Of a DNA stretch of 64,000 bases, positions 50,682-62,250 are shown in pieces; the stretch's first letter is position 1, and the number at the start of each line of letters is the position of its first letter. The notes beneath the pieces were generated by a model, which was not told the DNA's origin, made no database searches, and saw only the letters and a program-made list of their open reading frames with translations. The stretch is from Rotaria sp. Silwood1. Taxonomy: Eukaryota > Rotifera > Eurotatoria > Philodinida > Philodinidae. The translations under genes were made by a program, and so were the position numbers. The stretch is from contig CAJNOP010000130.1 in assembly GCA_905250075.1 (NCBI GenBank), positions 124,001 to 188,000 of the forward strand, in the 5' to 3' direction.

Positions 50682-51018
50682 TACCCAGGAGATTCAATCC
50701 GACCTGTAGATTCGATCGAAAACGATCGGATCCGCCTCGGATTTCATCGGAATCCGACATCTTTCATAAAAAACCGATCGGACCCGACAAGGTTTTTGTC
50801 GGATTCCCATCAGCCGGATTCCGGTCTGGATTTCATCGGAATTCGATGGAACACGCTGAAATCCTGGCCGGATCAGGTCGGATTTTATCACGTTCCGTCG
50901 AATTCCGATGAAATCTGGACCGGAATCCGGCTGATGGGAATCCGACAAATATAGGACCGGATCCGACCGAAATTATTCCGAACTGGCGAGATCCGACTGG
51001 GGTCGTTTGACCTGGGTA
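50682..51018. mobile_element. 337-bp MITE with a near-perfect central palindrome
   Basis: The termini are TACCCAGG (50682) and CCTGGGTA (51018). From about 50805 to 50930 the sequence is an almost exact palindrome centred at about 50866: TTGTCGGATTCCCATCAGCC on the left and GGCTGATGGGAATCCGACAA on the right. GATTTCATCGGAATTCGATG and its complement lie near the centre. CGGAT/ATCCG words are repeated throughout. Because of the palindrome both strands show similar small open frames, which I do not call as genes. Confidence 0.75.
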
Positions 51019-51348
51019 ATCTTCAGGAAACGTGTCCTGACATGTGGCCCCACTTAGTAGATTAAAGTATTCTCTATTTGTCGATGATTCGATGATTCAT
51101 CCCAATTGTGATTGTACAATAGCACATGCTTGATATTCATATCTAACGCTCTCTCCCTTCTTATTATTGTTATATACAAAAACAATGTCCTTACAATTTC
51201 GACAGCAGTTATGAGCAAAGAAAAAAAAGAAAATGTAATAAGGAGCAGCACTATCGTTCCAGTTGAACGAGTGAACAAAAAGGATAAATGCATCGATTAT
51301 ATATATCTATAGATATAATGAATACGTAATAACAAACAAAAAAAAACA

Positions 51349-54300
51349 ATGACTCATATGTTTGAATCATTGCCAAATGAAATTTGGCTTATTATATTTA
51401 GTTATCTATCTTCACGGCATATTTGGCGAGGTTTTTTTGGAATCAATAAACGTTTGAATCAATTATTAACTTGTGATGTAAATCGTCATACCATCGACTT
51501 GAAAGGTATATCTTATTCTGAAATAGTTGAACTACTTGAAGATCGTGACAATAATTCACATGGTCGCCGATGGCAAGCAGAATTTGTTTCTCATGCTCAT
51601 GCGATTTGTCTTGAAAATGAATTTGATTATGAGATACTAATTGATCGATGGATAGCTACAAAGACAAATTGGCAATTATCATCTCTACAAAGTATTTATA
51701 TTTTACCAAACGCTATAAAAAGCATGTATTCATTAGTTTCTCAACTTAAATTTACAATATTTCTCGAATCACAACTTCATTATCTTCATCTTGTTTTTGA
51801 AGATCCATGTTACACTTATCATTCTATTTTGTCAGAAATGGTTAAAAAACGTATTTCATATCCAACCATGATACTTGAAGTAACAAAAGGTTTGTATACA
51901 AGAAATAAGATAATCAAATAACGTCGTCTTTCAAATAAAATTTTTAAAAAAATCGAATAGTTCTGTTTCATCTTTAACAAGAAGGTTTACATAGCATTCT
52001 CAAACCGAACCGCCATGTCTGAGTGGTTACGTTATTCGGTATGTAATCACAAAGTACTGTGTTCAAATTTCGATACCATCAGCTATGGAATGACCATGGA
52101 TAAGTCACTAACGGCTATTTGTCTCGGATCACCCATCCGATAGCATGCTAATTACATTGTCGACATACAACATAGCTCTTGTAGCTGCTATGTGATTAGT
52201 CAGTATGCATGGGGAGCTTAAGTCATTGAGCGAGAAGAACTCTGCGTAAGGCTGGCCTTCTGTCCAGAGTTGCAGCTAGTTATAGTTGTAGGAAAAATAT
52301 CGGGTTTACGAAACTGTCCTTGGACAACACTCTATACCGAAAGGCGAGGGTATTCTTCTATTCTTATTTCTTCTCAGACTGAAGTCTTATCCGCTTAATA
52401 ATAATTGATCTTCACAGGCATGTATTTATTTTTAGGACATCAATATCAACATTGGGAACATAGAGAAGACTTGTACAATATAGAATATCCATTGTATTGG
52501 ATACATCCTGTACGCTTGACTCTTAGTTTACAACATTCATCTGAACTTATTCTTCTCTTAATGCCTGAAGCTTTACCATTACTCGAGCATTTAAATGTAA
52601 CTATTGAACAGCCACGAAAGGATTTAATAACTAAAAATGGTCAATCAACAGAACATTTTGAATTGTGCGAAAAAGACCTCCGTTGTAAAAATGCTACTGG
52701 TGAAAGACTTAAATCGTTTGTCATACGTTACATAGAACTCGATGATCTTTTAATTTTATTCAATACACTGACTTTTCCTCTTCTTCATACACTCATATTG
52801 GTTGATATATATGATAAATGTAAGTGCAATGACAGTTTTTTAGTTTTTTTTTAAATTTTATGCGACAAAAATAGATAAAATCATGATGATAAAAAGCGAA
52901 CCAAGTTGTGGAAGTTTCAGTTATCCGGAATCTTTATCAGCTACAAGTTTTAAGTGATAGTGTAATATATCAGAAGCAATGCTCTTATTTCTTTGAAACA
53001 AGTCGCCAGTTTGAATGATACTGAGAAATAAAAGGTATATAAATTCAGTTCAGGTTCAAACTAGGATCCAACTATTTCAGATTGTATTAGCTACTGATTA
53101 AAACATTTTCGAATATCAATCATTTTCATAGTTATGATTAACTTCAAATTGCTCCTCTCTGATTTTGAATATTTATTAGATGTTTGAAATAAGAGAAAGA
53201 GTACCCTTCAGAACTTTTATTTTTGGTATTGTCTTATTTTATGTTTTATTCAATTGAAAGAACTTCTCCCTCTTTTTTTGACTATATCTGTTTTTTGAAG
53301 AGAGTATAACTAGTTCCCCTGAAATTTTTACTACAGATAGAGCTCCTAAAATAACGAGATACGTGTTTGAGAAAAAACATTCTAAACACTGTGTTTTGCG
53401 GTTTTTCAGCGAAAACCATGGTTTTCCATAAGATTGCATCGGACTCACTTATAACCCCTCTCTAACTTTGTTCGATCAAGCTGAAATTTTTTTATAGATA
53501 CCTTAGACAATAACTCAGGTGTTTTTATGCTTTTTCAAATATCTAACTTTCTTGATTTTTTATGAGAGACAGACCTGAAAGAGTTCGGATTCAAAGCAGG
53601 GTGCTTGCGTTCAAGACCCTATAAATCTGAATATGAAGGCTAAAAGTGAAAACGGTTAGTTTAACCTTTGGAGGACATTTACAAGTATCGGTGGTAAAAA
53701 TTTCAGCCGAATCGGACAAAGTTGGAGGAGTCATAGGAAGACCCTATTCAGAAAACCCATATTTGGCGTTACGCTAAACGAAAGAAAAACTTTCGCTGCA
53801 GTTTTTATGAAAAAAGAAATTTTTTAAGTTCTCTAACTCTGTAATACTAAGATGTTTAGGATAGAATGACGTCTCTAATTGCTCATGATACAAGGCTATC
53901 ATACCTTATGCTCAAACTCGAAATTAGTTTGTTGATCAAAAAAGAGGGGAGATATCTTTAATGGCTTTGAAAAGTGGTAAGCAATGAAATATCAAAATTA
54001 ATGTTATGTTTTTTGTTTAGCTTTAGATAATTTGCTAGCTTTTCAACAATCGTTTAGTCCTTCAAATTTACCTTCTCTTAAGCACAATCAATTTCAATTT
54101 TTACTTCGGTTTCCTGCTAAATACAAACATGAATGGATTCGTAGATATCATAATAATGGATGGCCATTTGATAATGTTAGTTTTCATGTAGATGAACATA
54201 TTGTGGAATTACTTGCTTATTCCTCTCCGTTAGATATTATTGAAGATATTTTTTATGTTTATTCTATTCCTTTTGATTTATTGAAGCATATGCGCACTAT

Positions 54301-55279
54301 ACACAATTATGAACTTTTTACTCGTTATTCAACGATAAGTCGAAAAAATTTTGTTTATCAAAACATGGAATGGCTATGGAAGTGGACAAGCAATGAAATT
54401 CAATTAATTACAACTCTTAAAAAACTGAGAAACGTCGAGACGCTTCACTGTTTGTGTGTCGGAATCAATGTAGGTCATCACTTTCATAAAGACATACATA
54501 AATGTTCTCATTGTTAATTTTTATTTGTCTTGATCTTTGGTTTACAGAAGGGGGAAACAACATGAACTTCAGTCTTGAAGTCCCATGAAGTCTTTGCAAA
54601 ATTTGAAGTCTTAAAGTCAGTTGTTTCTTCCTTGAGTTTACATTCATATTTTCCTTTTATATTTTAAGTTTTAAATAGAAAAAAAAATACAAAAAGTAAA
54701 TAGATTATGTATCGTTTGAAATTTTAGAATCAACCAGAAATTGTCGTAACTCCAACATGTACTAATTTATGTCTTCATCTTCGTTCGTTGACCTTTCAAT
54801 TCCAACAACATGTTCCCTACCGAAGTGTAACACACTACTCGCCATTGCAAATAATTCTGGATGTATCACCTCATCTTTCCTATCTCAATGTGAGATGGAG
54901 AGATCTTTCTCATTGTTCTGGCAGGTATCCAATGATTACACATGTTCATCTCACCGTTTATGGATGGGAACGTAGAGATTTTGATGTAAATCGATTAAAT
55001 ATACTTATACCTAAAATGCATTACCTCGCTATTCGTGGGCAAGAACTGATAAGAGAAAAACAAATGGTTGATCTTGTATTGGAATTGCTGATTAATAAGG
55101 CTTATTTTCGTGAATTAATACTATTACAAATAAATAAAAATGGTAGAGTCACACTTAAACCACATGTAAAAACAAGAACTAAAGAGGCAATTATAGCAAA
55201 AATCGATCGCCTACAAGACTCAACTATGACTCAAATTGAATTTTCTTACCATAACCAGCTGAATATTTGGCTTTGCTAA
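51349..55279 (+). CDS. F-box protein, 4 exons, 647 residues
   Basis: Exons 51349-51889, 52418-52819, 54021-54469 and 54728-55279 join with GT-AG ends and matching phases to 647 codons plus TAA. The F-box is at residues 5-45: FESLPNEIWLIIFSYLSSRH, then IWRGFFGINKRLNQLL. F-box proteins bind SKP1 and present substrates to SCF ubiquitin ligases. The remaining 600 residues have no zinc finger or WD repeat. They show irregular Leu-rich segments (LTLSLQHSSELILLLMPEAL, LEHLNVTIEQP, FPLLHTLILVDIY, HLRSLTFQF, SPHLSYLNVRW) that suggest a diverged leucine-rich-repeat solenoid for substrate binding. Introns 1 and 2 hold a SINE and a foldback element. No lesion was seen. Large families of F-box proteins with this layout are typical of bdelloid rotifers as far as I know. 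The substrate is unknown. Confidence 0.85.
52008..52400 (+). mobile_element. tRNA-derived SINE in intron 1 of the F-box gene
   Basis: The head resembles a Ser/Leu-type tRNA. It has an A-box-like TGTCTGAGTGGTTA at 52016-52029 and, about 45 bp downstream, a B-box-like GTGTTCAAATTTCGATACC at 52059-52077, which together could form an internal RNA polymerase III promoter. About 300 bp of unrelated, GC-richer body follows, ending near a pyrimidine-rich TTCTTATTTCTTCTC. There is no credible cloverleaf acceptor stem, so it is not a functional tRNA gene. No clear target duplication was read. Confidence 0.5.
53385..53800. mobile_element. Foldback element in intron 2 of the F-box gene
   Basis: CTCTCTAACTTTGTTCGATC and AAGCTGAAATTTTT at about 53457-53491 are matched in reverse complement by AAAAATTTCAGCCGAATCGG and ACAAAGTTGGAGGAG at about 53697-53732. 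Weaker pairing extends outward (ACCATGGTTTTCC with AGAAAACCCATAT). The arms are about 100 bp imperfect, with no coding sequence. It lies in the 1.2-kb intron 52820-54020. Confidence 0.55.
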
Positions 55280-55424
55280 GAGAATAATTTATTGTTGTTA
55301 TGCTGTTTTCTCTTAGTCATTTTGTCGATTTTTTTTGTAAGAATAAACTTGTTTAATTTGTTTTTCAAATAGATATATCTGTTAGAATTTTCTAATTAAA
55401 AATATCATAGATCATCATCAAGGG

Positions 55425-55977
55425 TGTGGGTGTGGTTAGAAAACTAGGCAGGTGGAGACCCACATCCACACCAACACCCACCCACACCAACACACCCACA
55501 CCCACCCACACCCACACCCACACCCCACCCACCCACGCCCCACACCAACACCCACCCACACCAACACACCCACACCCACCCACACCCACACCCACACCCC
55601 ACCCACCCACGCCCCACACCAACACCCACCCNNNNNNNNNNNNNNNNNNNNNNNNNNNNNNNNNNNNNNNNNNNNNNNNNNNNNNNNNNNNNNNNNNNNN
55701 NNNNNNNNNNNNNNNNNNNNNNNNNNNNNNNCCCCCACCCACCCACGCCCCACACCCACACCCACCCACACCCCACACCCACACCCACACACCCTATTCC
55801 ATAGCCACAGCCGCACCCACACCCAACCCAAACCCACACCCTCCCACAGCCACAGCCACACCTACCCACACCCGCACCCACCCGCACCCACCCACACCCT
55901 CCCACAGCCACACCCACCCACACCCACACCCACACCCACCGACACCGACATCCACACCCACACCCTGTATATCACTC
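55425..55977 (-). repeat. Telomere-like CCCACA array (left of the GPCR gene)
   Basis: Read on the plus strand this is a dense run of CCCACA/CCACAC units, the complement of TGTGGG. Variants include CCAACA, CCGACA and CCCGCA. A higher-order period of about 80 bp is visible at 55470-55630, where the ACCAACACACCC...CACGCCCCACACCAACACC block recurs. The array contains the 100-N gap. If TGTGGG is the telomere repeat, the C-strand orientation matches a left chromosome end. Pro/His/Thr open frames here are artefacts of the repeat. Confidence 0.75.
55632..55731. other. Assembly gap of 100 N
   Basis: Exactly 100 undetermined bases inside the CCCACA array, a conventional scaffold-gap size. The true length of the array and the linkage across it are therefore not established by sequence. 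Confidence 0.99.
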
Positions 55978-56150
55978 AGGCAGACAAAATTTTGAGAAAA
56001 TACGTTTAAACGCACTAAAGGGACGAAAAATTGGCGTTTTTGGCTCACAATCGGAAATCTCAAATATAAGCCAAAAACGTTCATTTTTTTTACTGATTTT
56101 AGCCCAGTTTCTGTGCGTTTAAACGCGTATTCTCAAACGTTTGTCTGCCT
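55978..56150. mobile_element. 173-bp MITE with AGGCAGACAAA termini
   Basis: The left arm starts AGGCAGACAAAATTTTGAG, with TACGTTTAAACGCAC after it. The right arm is its inverse: GTGCGTTTAAACGCGTA, then CGTTTGTCTGCCT. A second internal hairpin, CGTTTTTGGCT with AGCCAAAAACG, lies between them. It directly abuts the telomere-like array and precedes the 3' end of the GPCR gene. Confidence 0.65.
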
Positions 56151-56248
56151 AGGAATACAACGAACCAAAAATAAAGAAATTCAATGCTTGTACATGCAGG
56201 ATTTTGTTAATATTTTCGTCAAATGTAAGAAGTTAACGATCAGAAAAA

Positions 56249-59200
56249 TCATTTGTTAGCTGCTGTAATAGACTGGGTTATTGGTTCTTGAAGGTTTTTT
56301 GTCTTTGGCTTGGACGTCCATTTCGCATATTTCTTACCCAATGATGTCTTATAAAACTCTCTAGTATAACTAGTTGATGGCAAAACATATAAGACAAATC
56401 CAAGTGTTTGTGGAATATAGGAAATTAAGTAAGTGACAAGAAGGATATGTCTTTGCCAAGTAATCAATTGCACACAAGCTAGACTGAAAGAGAGTATCGT
56501 TTGTGGTAAAGCGGATACGATGATAACAATTGGTGTCATGTAGAGTTCTTTGTGCACGTTGAACTGTTTTTTCAATACTTCCGCAAAGGTCGTCTTCTTA
56601 CCAGCTGTCTTTGCTCGACTTCGTGCAACTTGTACGACTAAGATGGTGATTGCTATCACTTGGACAAGGAAGGGAATGAGATGATGCAAAAGCGTGTTTA
56701 CTCGATCATAACTGGCCACAATACTCTGTCCAAAGTTAGTTACACAAGTTGGGTATAAGATTCCGGCTGATGAACAGTGCCATAAAAGAGAATTTCGTGA
56801 GTGTGCATACCAAAAAGAGCAAGAATGGTGCTAGTACTTATGTAGAGGATAATACGAGGATTTTTGGTAGTGGTACTCATAGGAAACAAGGTCATTAAGA
56901 GACGATCAACAGTAATCCAACTTGTCTGCCAATAAGTCGAACGAGTAACTGTAGATAGAAGATAACTTACGACTTTGCATGACGTGTCAGTCGTCCATCC
57001 TAATGTACCCAAAAGCACGTGGAGAAACTTGAAAAAAAGAAAGAGGAGAGCACATTGATTGAGGACGGTGAGAACAAAAAGATAGTTTCCAACTCTGTAT
57101 TTGCGTGGTTCAGGCCGCTTGAAAGTAAGAAGCGAGCATAGGTTGTTAAGAAGACCAACAATGGACAGAACAAACGTTAGAACGATGTAAATTGCCTGAA
57201 CACTCATCGACTCCGACATGAGGAGAGAGTCAAGAGTGAATCCGAAAGCTTGCATGCTGAATTCACACAGACGTCCCTGATGACAGTGTGGGCAGAGGCA
57301 TGTGAAGTCTCTGGGATTTGTTAGATCTCCTTTAAAGCATTTTCCACCTGACAAACAAAAATCACAACTATCTATGAACGGATCATATATAAGACATAAG
57401 ACATGAGTATTATTCTCTTGACAAAGACAGAAGTAAGCCGTGTCGTGAAAACACAAGTGATGGCTGTGATTGCGGCAAATATGATGACACCTGAACAGAC
57501 CGGGTATTCTGGATGCTTCATCTAAAACCGGGAAACACGTGGAAATTTCCTTTAAGATTCAAACATTTTACCTTTGGACAAGAGGAGCATAACATTTGGA
57601 CAGAATCGAGGTGCTACAGTGATATTGATAATCGTAACATTTTCTTGAACATAGAGAAGGTAGTAGAGAGGATCTGAAAAGCCTTCGTATATCTTCAGTA
57701 CACCCAAAAAAGGAGCCTTCTGTCGACCATGATTATAATGAATCATACGAGGCAACCCAATGGTCATCTGTTGATGTTGAATAGCTAGTTTCCTTCCTAA
57801 AGTTTCATAGTTATAGAACTGAACAATACTAACACTTGCTGCTAAGCTCATATTCGCATCAATCACATCAATTACAATAGCGACTTTTTTATACTGGCAT
57901 TGATCACCATAGAACTGTGCTGAGCATTCACAAATGAATGGTTTGTTGCCACTCGGATCGTACGTTAAATGACAAGTTGAATTCGGACTACATGGATTTG
58001 ATTGGCACCCTTCATTTCGTATGTGACAGCTAGATCCTAAATGACCCAGAGGACATATGCACAATGGATTATTCGAATATTTTATCAGACCACGTTGACC
58101 AGGCCGACATATGGAATTTGATAAGCAATATGAAGAACACTTTCGTTCATACACTGAGCAGTTTTCGCCGCTGTAGCCAGATCTACAGGAACAGTAAAAT
58201 TGCCGTTCTTTGTTAAGGATAGGTTTGCAAATAGAATTTGTGTGACATGGATTTTGAGTGCATGGATTGAGCGTAGAATTTTCAAGCCAAGAAGGAAATT
58301 TCAACACAGTCGCAAGACGAAACGCTGGAAGATAATCAAAGTAGATCGGATACCGAAACGATCCTAGTTCAATTGTATCATTAGTATGGAGTGCATATAC
58401 GTGAAAGTGCACCGAATATGGATGGTTATTGACGACATCTGTGCGGTTCAAATAACGCCATTGTTTGTGCTTTAACATCGTTACTGAACGAGAATAAAGA
58501 AGGTAAAAGCGTTGTTTAACATAGTTTTTTGTTTCTAACATTGGATTAACATAAAAAATATGATGATCGATGTAATTTTCGAAAAAGACTAAGCTTGCGA
58601 CAATTTCGAATCGAGTTGTAGAAAGTGCTGGAAATTTGGTGAGATCAAGATGCGTGATTATAGTAAGACGGTCTGAGAAGTATTCACAACGATTACCATA
58701 ATAGGCAGGTGGACAGAAGCAGCACATCGCAGCCTGAGAGTAAATGGCGATGCCTCGATTACATAGAAATGATCGAATATCAGGTACAGTATCTTGGTTT
58801 TCTCGATTTTCACGCGTATTAAGTACCATATCTTGTGGATGTTTAATTTCTGCTGTCCATACTGACTTATCACGTCGCTGAATTGTAGGAACAAATGATG
58901 GAAACGTTGGTAGATTAAATTTGTAAATGTCATTCTTTGTTTTTTTAAATCGATATAAGGATCTACTTACGAGACCAGAATATGGAGAACACCAGTATTC
59001 ATCTTCTCCGTGCAAGCATTGCTTGATCCCATCGCACCGAGCATTTTTGGCACATACTCCATTAAGACATACCACATCTTTTGTACCGTAGCATGTTGCA
59101 TCCTTGCTTTTATACGAGCATAGTAATGAATTAGAGCATGTTTGAACAACACAAGCAACATGATATTGAACGCATGAATTGTTGCATCGCAATGTGTAGC

Positions 59201-61803
59201 CCAACATTCGGCCTCCACAGTCTTCTAATGTATTTTTTTCGTCTACACCGCCATAACAGTCGGCGATTCCGTCGCCAATCTGAGTGAGATTTATGCACGG
59301 TCGATATGTATGAATATCGAGAGGGTCGAGAACATATGCTAGATAACAGGGATACTCTGTTGACAAATTGCACAAATCTGAGAAAGGCATCCTTGACTTG
59401 GAATATAGATGGGTGCATCGTTGCTTTCGTTGATCTAAGCCTAGAAGACGTTCGTTGTGGGAGGACCATTTTTTGATCAAAACTATGGCTTCCTCGTCCG
59501 ATGCATCACTACAATCCCATTCTCCATCACATACCCAACTCAAATCAATGCATTGGCCAGATTGGCATTGGTACTCATGATCTAAGCAAACCCATTCTTG
59601 ACAGAAATTCCTGTTTTCGTCCATGTGCAGTTGCTCGTCCCAGACACTATTACAATGACGGTGGTATGGAGTGATCGGTATACCCTGCATGTTTCTATTG
59701 ATTATATCGACCTCTAATGTTGAATTTATATTGGATGAGTTTCCAATATAGTATGTCAGAAAAAGACATCCGCTATCGGCTTTTTGCTGGCAAGTAACCG
59801 CACGTATTTCCTGAATACTACCCTTAATAAATACATCCTATTGGTTTTCACATTGTGAAGTCTCTAGGCCAATCATCGATATAGGAAAGCAAGTCATTTG
59901 TTCAGGTGAACATTGAAAGCGATGCTTTCGAAGATCGAAACAGTAATTTGTCTGCTTAACGGTTTCAGACTTCTCATCTTTCTCATCCCAACAATTCAAA
60001 GATCCATCACCAATACGATACTGCGAGATGCACTCACCTGAATATGTACAAACATCGGAAAATGCGTACGAACGATTATTGAAAGTTCGTGTATCATTCC
60101 AACAATCAATTGGGTACTGAACAGTCGACTCTTTGTCTTTTAATGCAAAAGATGGACCAAGACGACAGAAGAGGGAGTCAATATGCCGGTGGAACACTAG
60201 ATTGGAATTGTACTCAAGCGATGCAATTATTGATACGACGCGGTATCCCCGACACTTGATGCTTCCGCTTATAAGTAACATGTTGGGTGTTGGATCTGTC
60301 CACATACGATCCCAAGTGTAATAGTGATATAGCCATGGACGAATTATTCCCTTTGATGGATATGGTTTTACAATATTTTCTTGGCAGACGGGTCGCATGA
60401 CTTTGGTACAATTTGTTCCATTACACGGACAACTAGATTCCAAACCACCGGATAGGGCACATCGAATAAAGTAAATACATTTCTGATGGTTTGTGAGATG
60501 TTGCAGTTTCAAAGACTTATCATCGTATTTGCTTGGTCCAAGCCAACAAAGTCCATTAGGCTGGGTCCACAGCTTCATAGGCAAACCGAATGAAGCTTCA
60601 CACATATGATAGAACTCGCGCATGGTCAAACAATAAGAAAGATCTGGATGATACGTTTGATACACATGTCGAAAATTAATACGAATACACTGCCCATCAC
60701 CACACGACCATTGATCGCTACGACATAGATGTTCATCACATTCGATAAATGTTGGACGAACAGAACAAAAAACATCATACGTACGCTTTTCGTCGCTCCA
60801 ATCCATACAGTCGGGCACTCCTGCAATTATTCAGCATTAGTACGTTCACAAAGTATAGAATTTATTCAGACAAACTATTGAACTCAACTCCGAAATTCCC
60901 TACTCTATATCTACAGAAAAAACTGACAACGCAGAATTCTAAATAGTGCAATGAATGAGCGGTAATAGGTTCCGTTTTTTACTACTGATAGACATGAATG
61001 AAATATTTGATCCTGTTACTTTGAAATGATAAACTGCTTGAAAGAAAAACATTTTCCCTGTGTTTGTAGTCAACCGGACTGTTATATCTATTCGATAGAT
61101 CAAAATTCTTACCGTCAAGCCAGTACTCTTCATCGATACACATACCATTCACACAACGGTATTCGCCATCTTCACATTCGTTGAATTCCAGCTTCTCACA
61201 GTTTTCTTCATCATACCCATCCATACAATCTTGCTGACCATCACAGATGTTGCGCCAGTCTAGGCAAAGCATTCCATAATCACAAACTGAAAGCGTTTCA
61301 TAGCACCAAATGGATCCAAAGTTTTGATGACCTGATCGATATTTTTTATGTTCGAGTACAATCATGATAGTCTCATGAAATGAGATCCTGTCGAATGGAA
61401 GCTTGTATTCACAGTACTTTCCAAATGAACCCTCTACCGTGCATTTGCATAAGAACCCGTCCAGCGCATCTATCTCCGATTGATTGTAGAAAACACGGGC
61501 ATAATCGTCGACTTTCTCAACACTCGAACTCCACCAAAGCACTTCCCACGGGCTGATGTTGCGCTTGAGCAGTTCTTTGTATGTCCATTTTTGTCCTCCG
61601 GCTTGACATTCAGACCAATCGAATTGATGCCTAGAAGAATTACCTGGTCGTCGACAAAACTCCACCGTTTGACCATTGACATAATAAATACAGTCGAAAG
61701 CTTCTGTTCCTACACTATTCTCGGTATTGTAAAGGAGAATATGGCCAGTATGTGTACCGATGGATGAGACAATGAATAGAATAACACTCAGCATTAACGT
61801 CAT
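56249..61803 (-). CDS. Large LDLa/EGF-ectodomain GPCR, disrupted by one stop and one frameshift
   Basis: Exons: 61803-61113, 60820-57572 and 57521-56249 (introns of 292 and 50 bp, in phase). A signal peptide (MTLMLSVILFIVSSIG) is followed by LDL-receptor class A modules such as CLDWRNICDGQQDCMDGYDEENC, CVNGMCIDEEYWLDG-VPDCMDWSDE, CIDLSWVCDGEWDCSDASDEE and CDGIKQCLHGEDEYWC. Next come EGF modules (CSCRSGYSGENC, CICPLGHLGSSC, CECSAQFYGDQC), one more EGF-like unit, and seven hydrophobic helices of rhodopsin type (GLLNNLCSLLTF in TM1, WITVDRLL after TM3). The layout fits a cell-surface receptor with a modular ectodomain. Two lesions are seen. A TAG at 59838-59840 (ENQ-stop-DVF) lies in an otherwise open frame of more than 1,000 codons. 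A one-base shift lies near 56757, between TM4 and TM5, where HQPE changes frame to LYPTCVTNFGQS. It may be a young pseudogene, or these may be base errors. Coding GC is higher than in neighbouring genes. Confidence 0.8.
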
Positions 61804-62250
61804 TTATGTTTGATCGTTGATCTTGCTTATGTGGAAATTGACTGATTTGGTACGTTAAAGAGTCGCTGTTGATCTTACATGAAGATATCTTTTTTTGAAT
61901 ATGACGAGTAGATATACAGTTTCCTTCCATTATTCAATAGAAGATCAAGTAGAAAGCAAAAAAGTCAGCTAGCAAACAATGATAGTCATGTCTTCACTAT
62001 TAAAGTCAGTATGCTATGCATTGATCACGTTCAGAGAATCGTAATGTAAAAAATGGCACGTACGTAAGCTATTCCAAGATTCAGTGTATTTTTCTCTTAT
62101 TGTTTCAGCCGTCATAGTTCGAACTTCAGAACTCCAGTATGAACTCTGTGACATTATTAACGCGTATAATAGAAAGAGCGCGAGAATGACTATATGATAG
62201 CTGAAGTTCAAACTTTCTCAAGAACTGTTTGCTTCGAACTGCCACAGGAC
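61804..62250. promoter_or_regulatory. Upstream region of the GPCR gene
   Basis: About 450 bp between the GPCR start and the right telomere-like array. Any surviving promoter of the receptor should lie here. A minus-strand frame (62211-62014) with a hydrophobic start followed by SSYWSSEVRTMTAETIREKY looks protein-like and could be an upstream exon or a fragment of a related gene. I cannot link it by splice sites. Confidence 0.3.

Larger units (their letters stand above)
46260..51348. other. Repeat-rich intergenic region
   Basis: About 5 kb between divergent genes (membrane protein on -, F-box protein on +). It holds three MITE-like elements (47196-47368, 48105-48473, 50682-51018), a short direct duplication near 47000-47104 and possible decayed coding sequence near 49830-50060. 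A 93-codon minus-strand frame (47833-47552) begins with a protein-like stretch (KDKSFEFHSILMESN), but it has no splice partner or homology that I can see. Confidence 0.45.

Noticed and set aside
50571-50954. Plus-strand open frame of 127 codons and its minus-strand partner of 84 codons
   Set aside because: The two peptides are near copies because the DNA is palindromic. The sequence is a MITE, not a gene.
52010-52082. Functional tRNA gene (Ser or Leu)
   Set aside because: Promoter-like boxes are present, but the arms do not fold into a cloverleaf with a paired acceptor stem. SINE head is the better reading.
55392-56009. Several long open frames rich in Pro/His/Thr or Gly/Val/Trp across the CCCACA array
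   Set aside because: They are translations of a hexamer repeat in all frames, cross an N gap and lack any non-repeat content.
58920-58975. Possible 36-bp intron in the receptor gene starting at a good GTAAGTAG donor
   Set aside because: It is shorter than any other intron here and the frame is open through it, so I left it as coding.
59838-60818. Receptor split into two separate genes at the TAG
   Set aside because: The frame continues unchanged on both sides and there is no promoter-like spacer. LDLa modules continue across, so one gene is the simpler reading.
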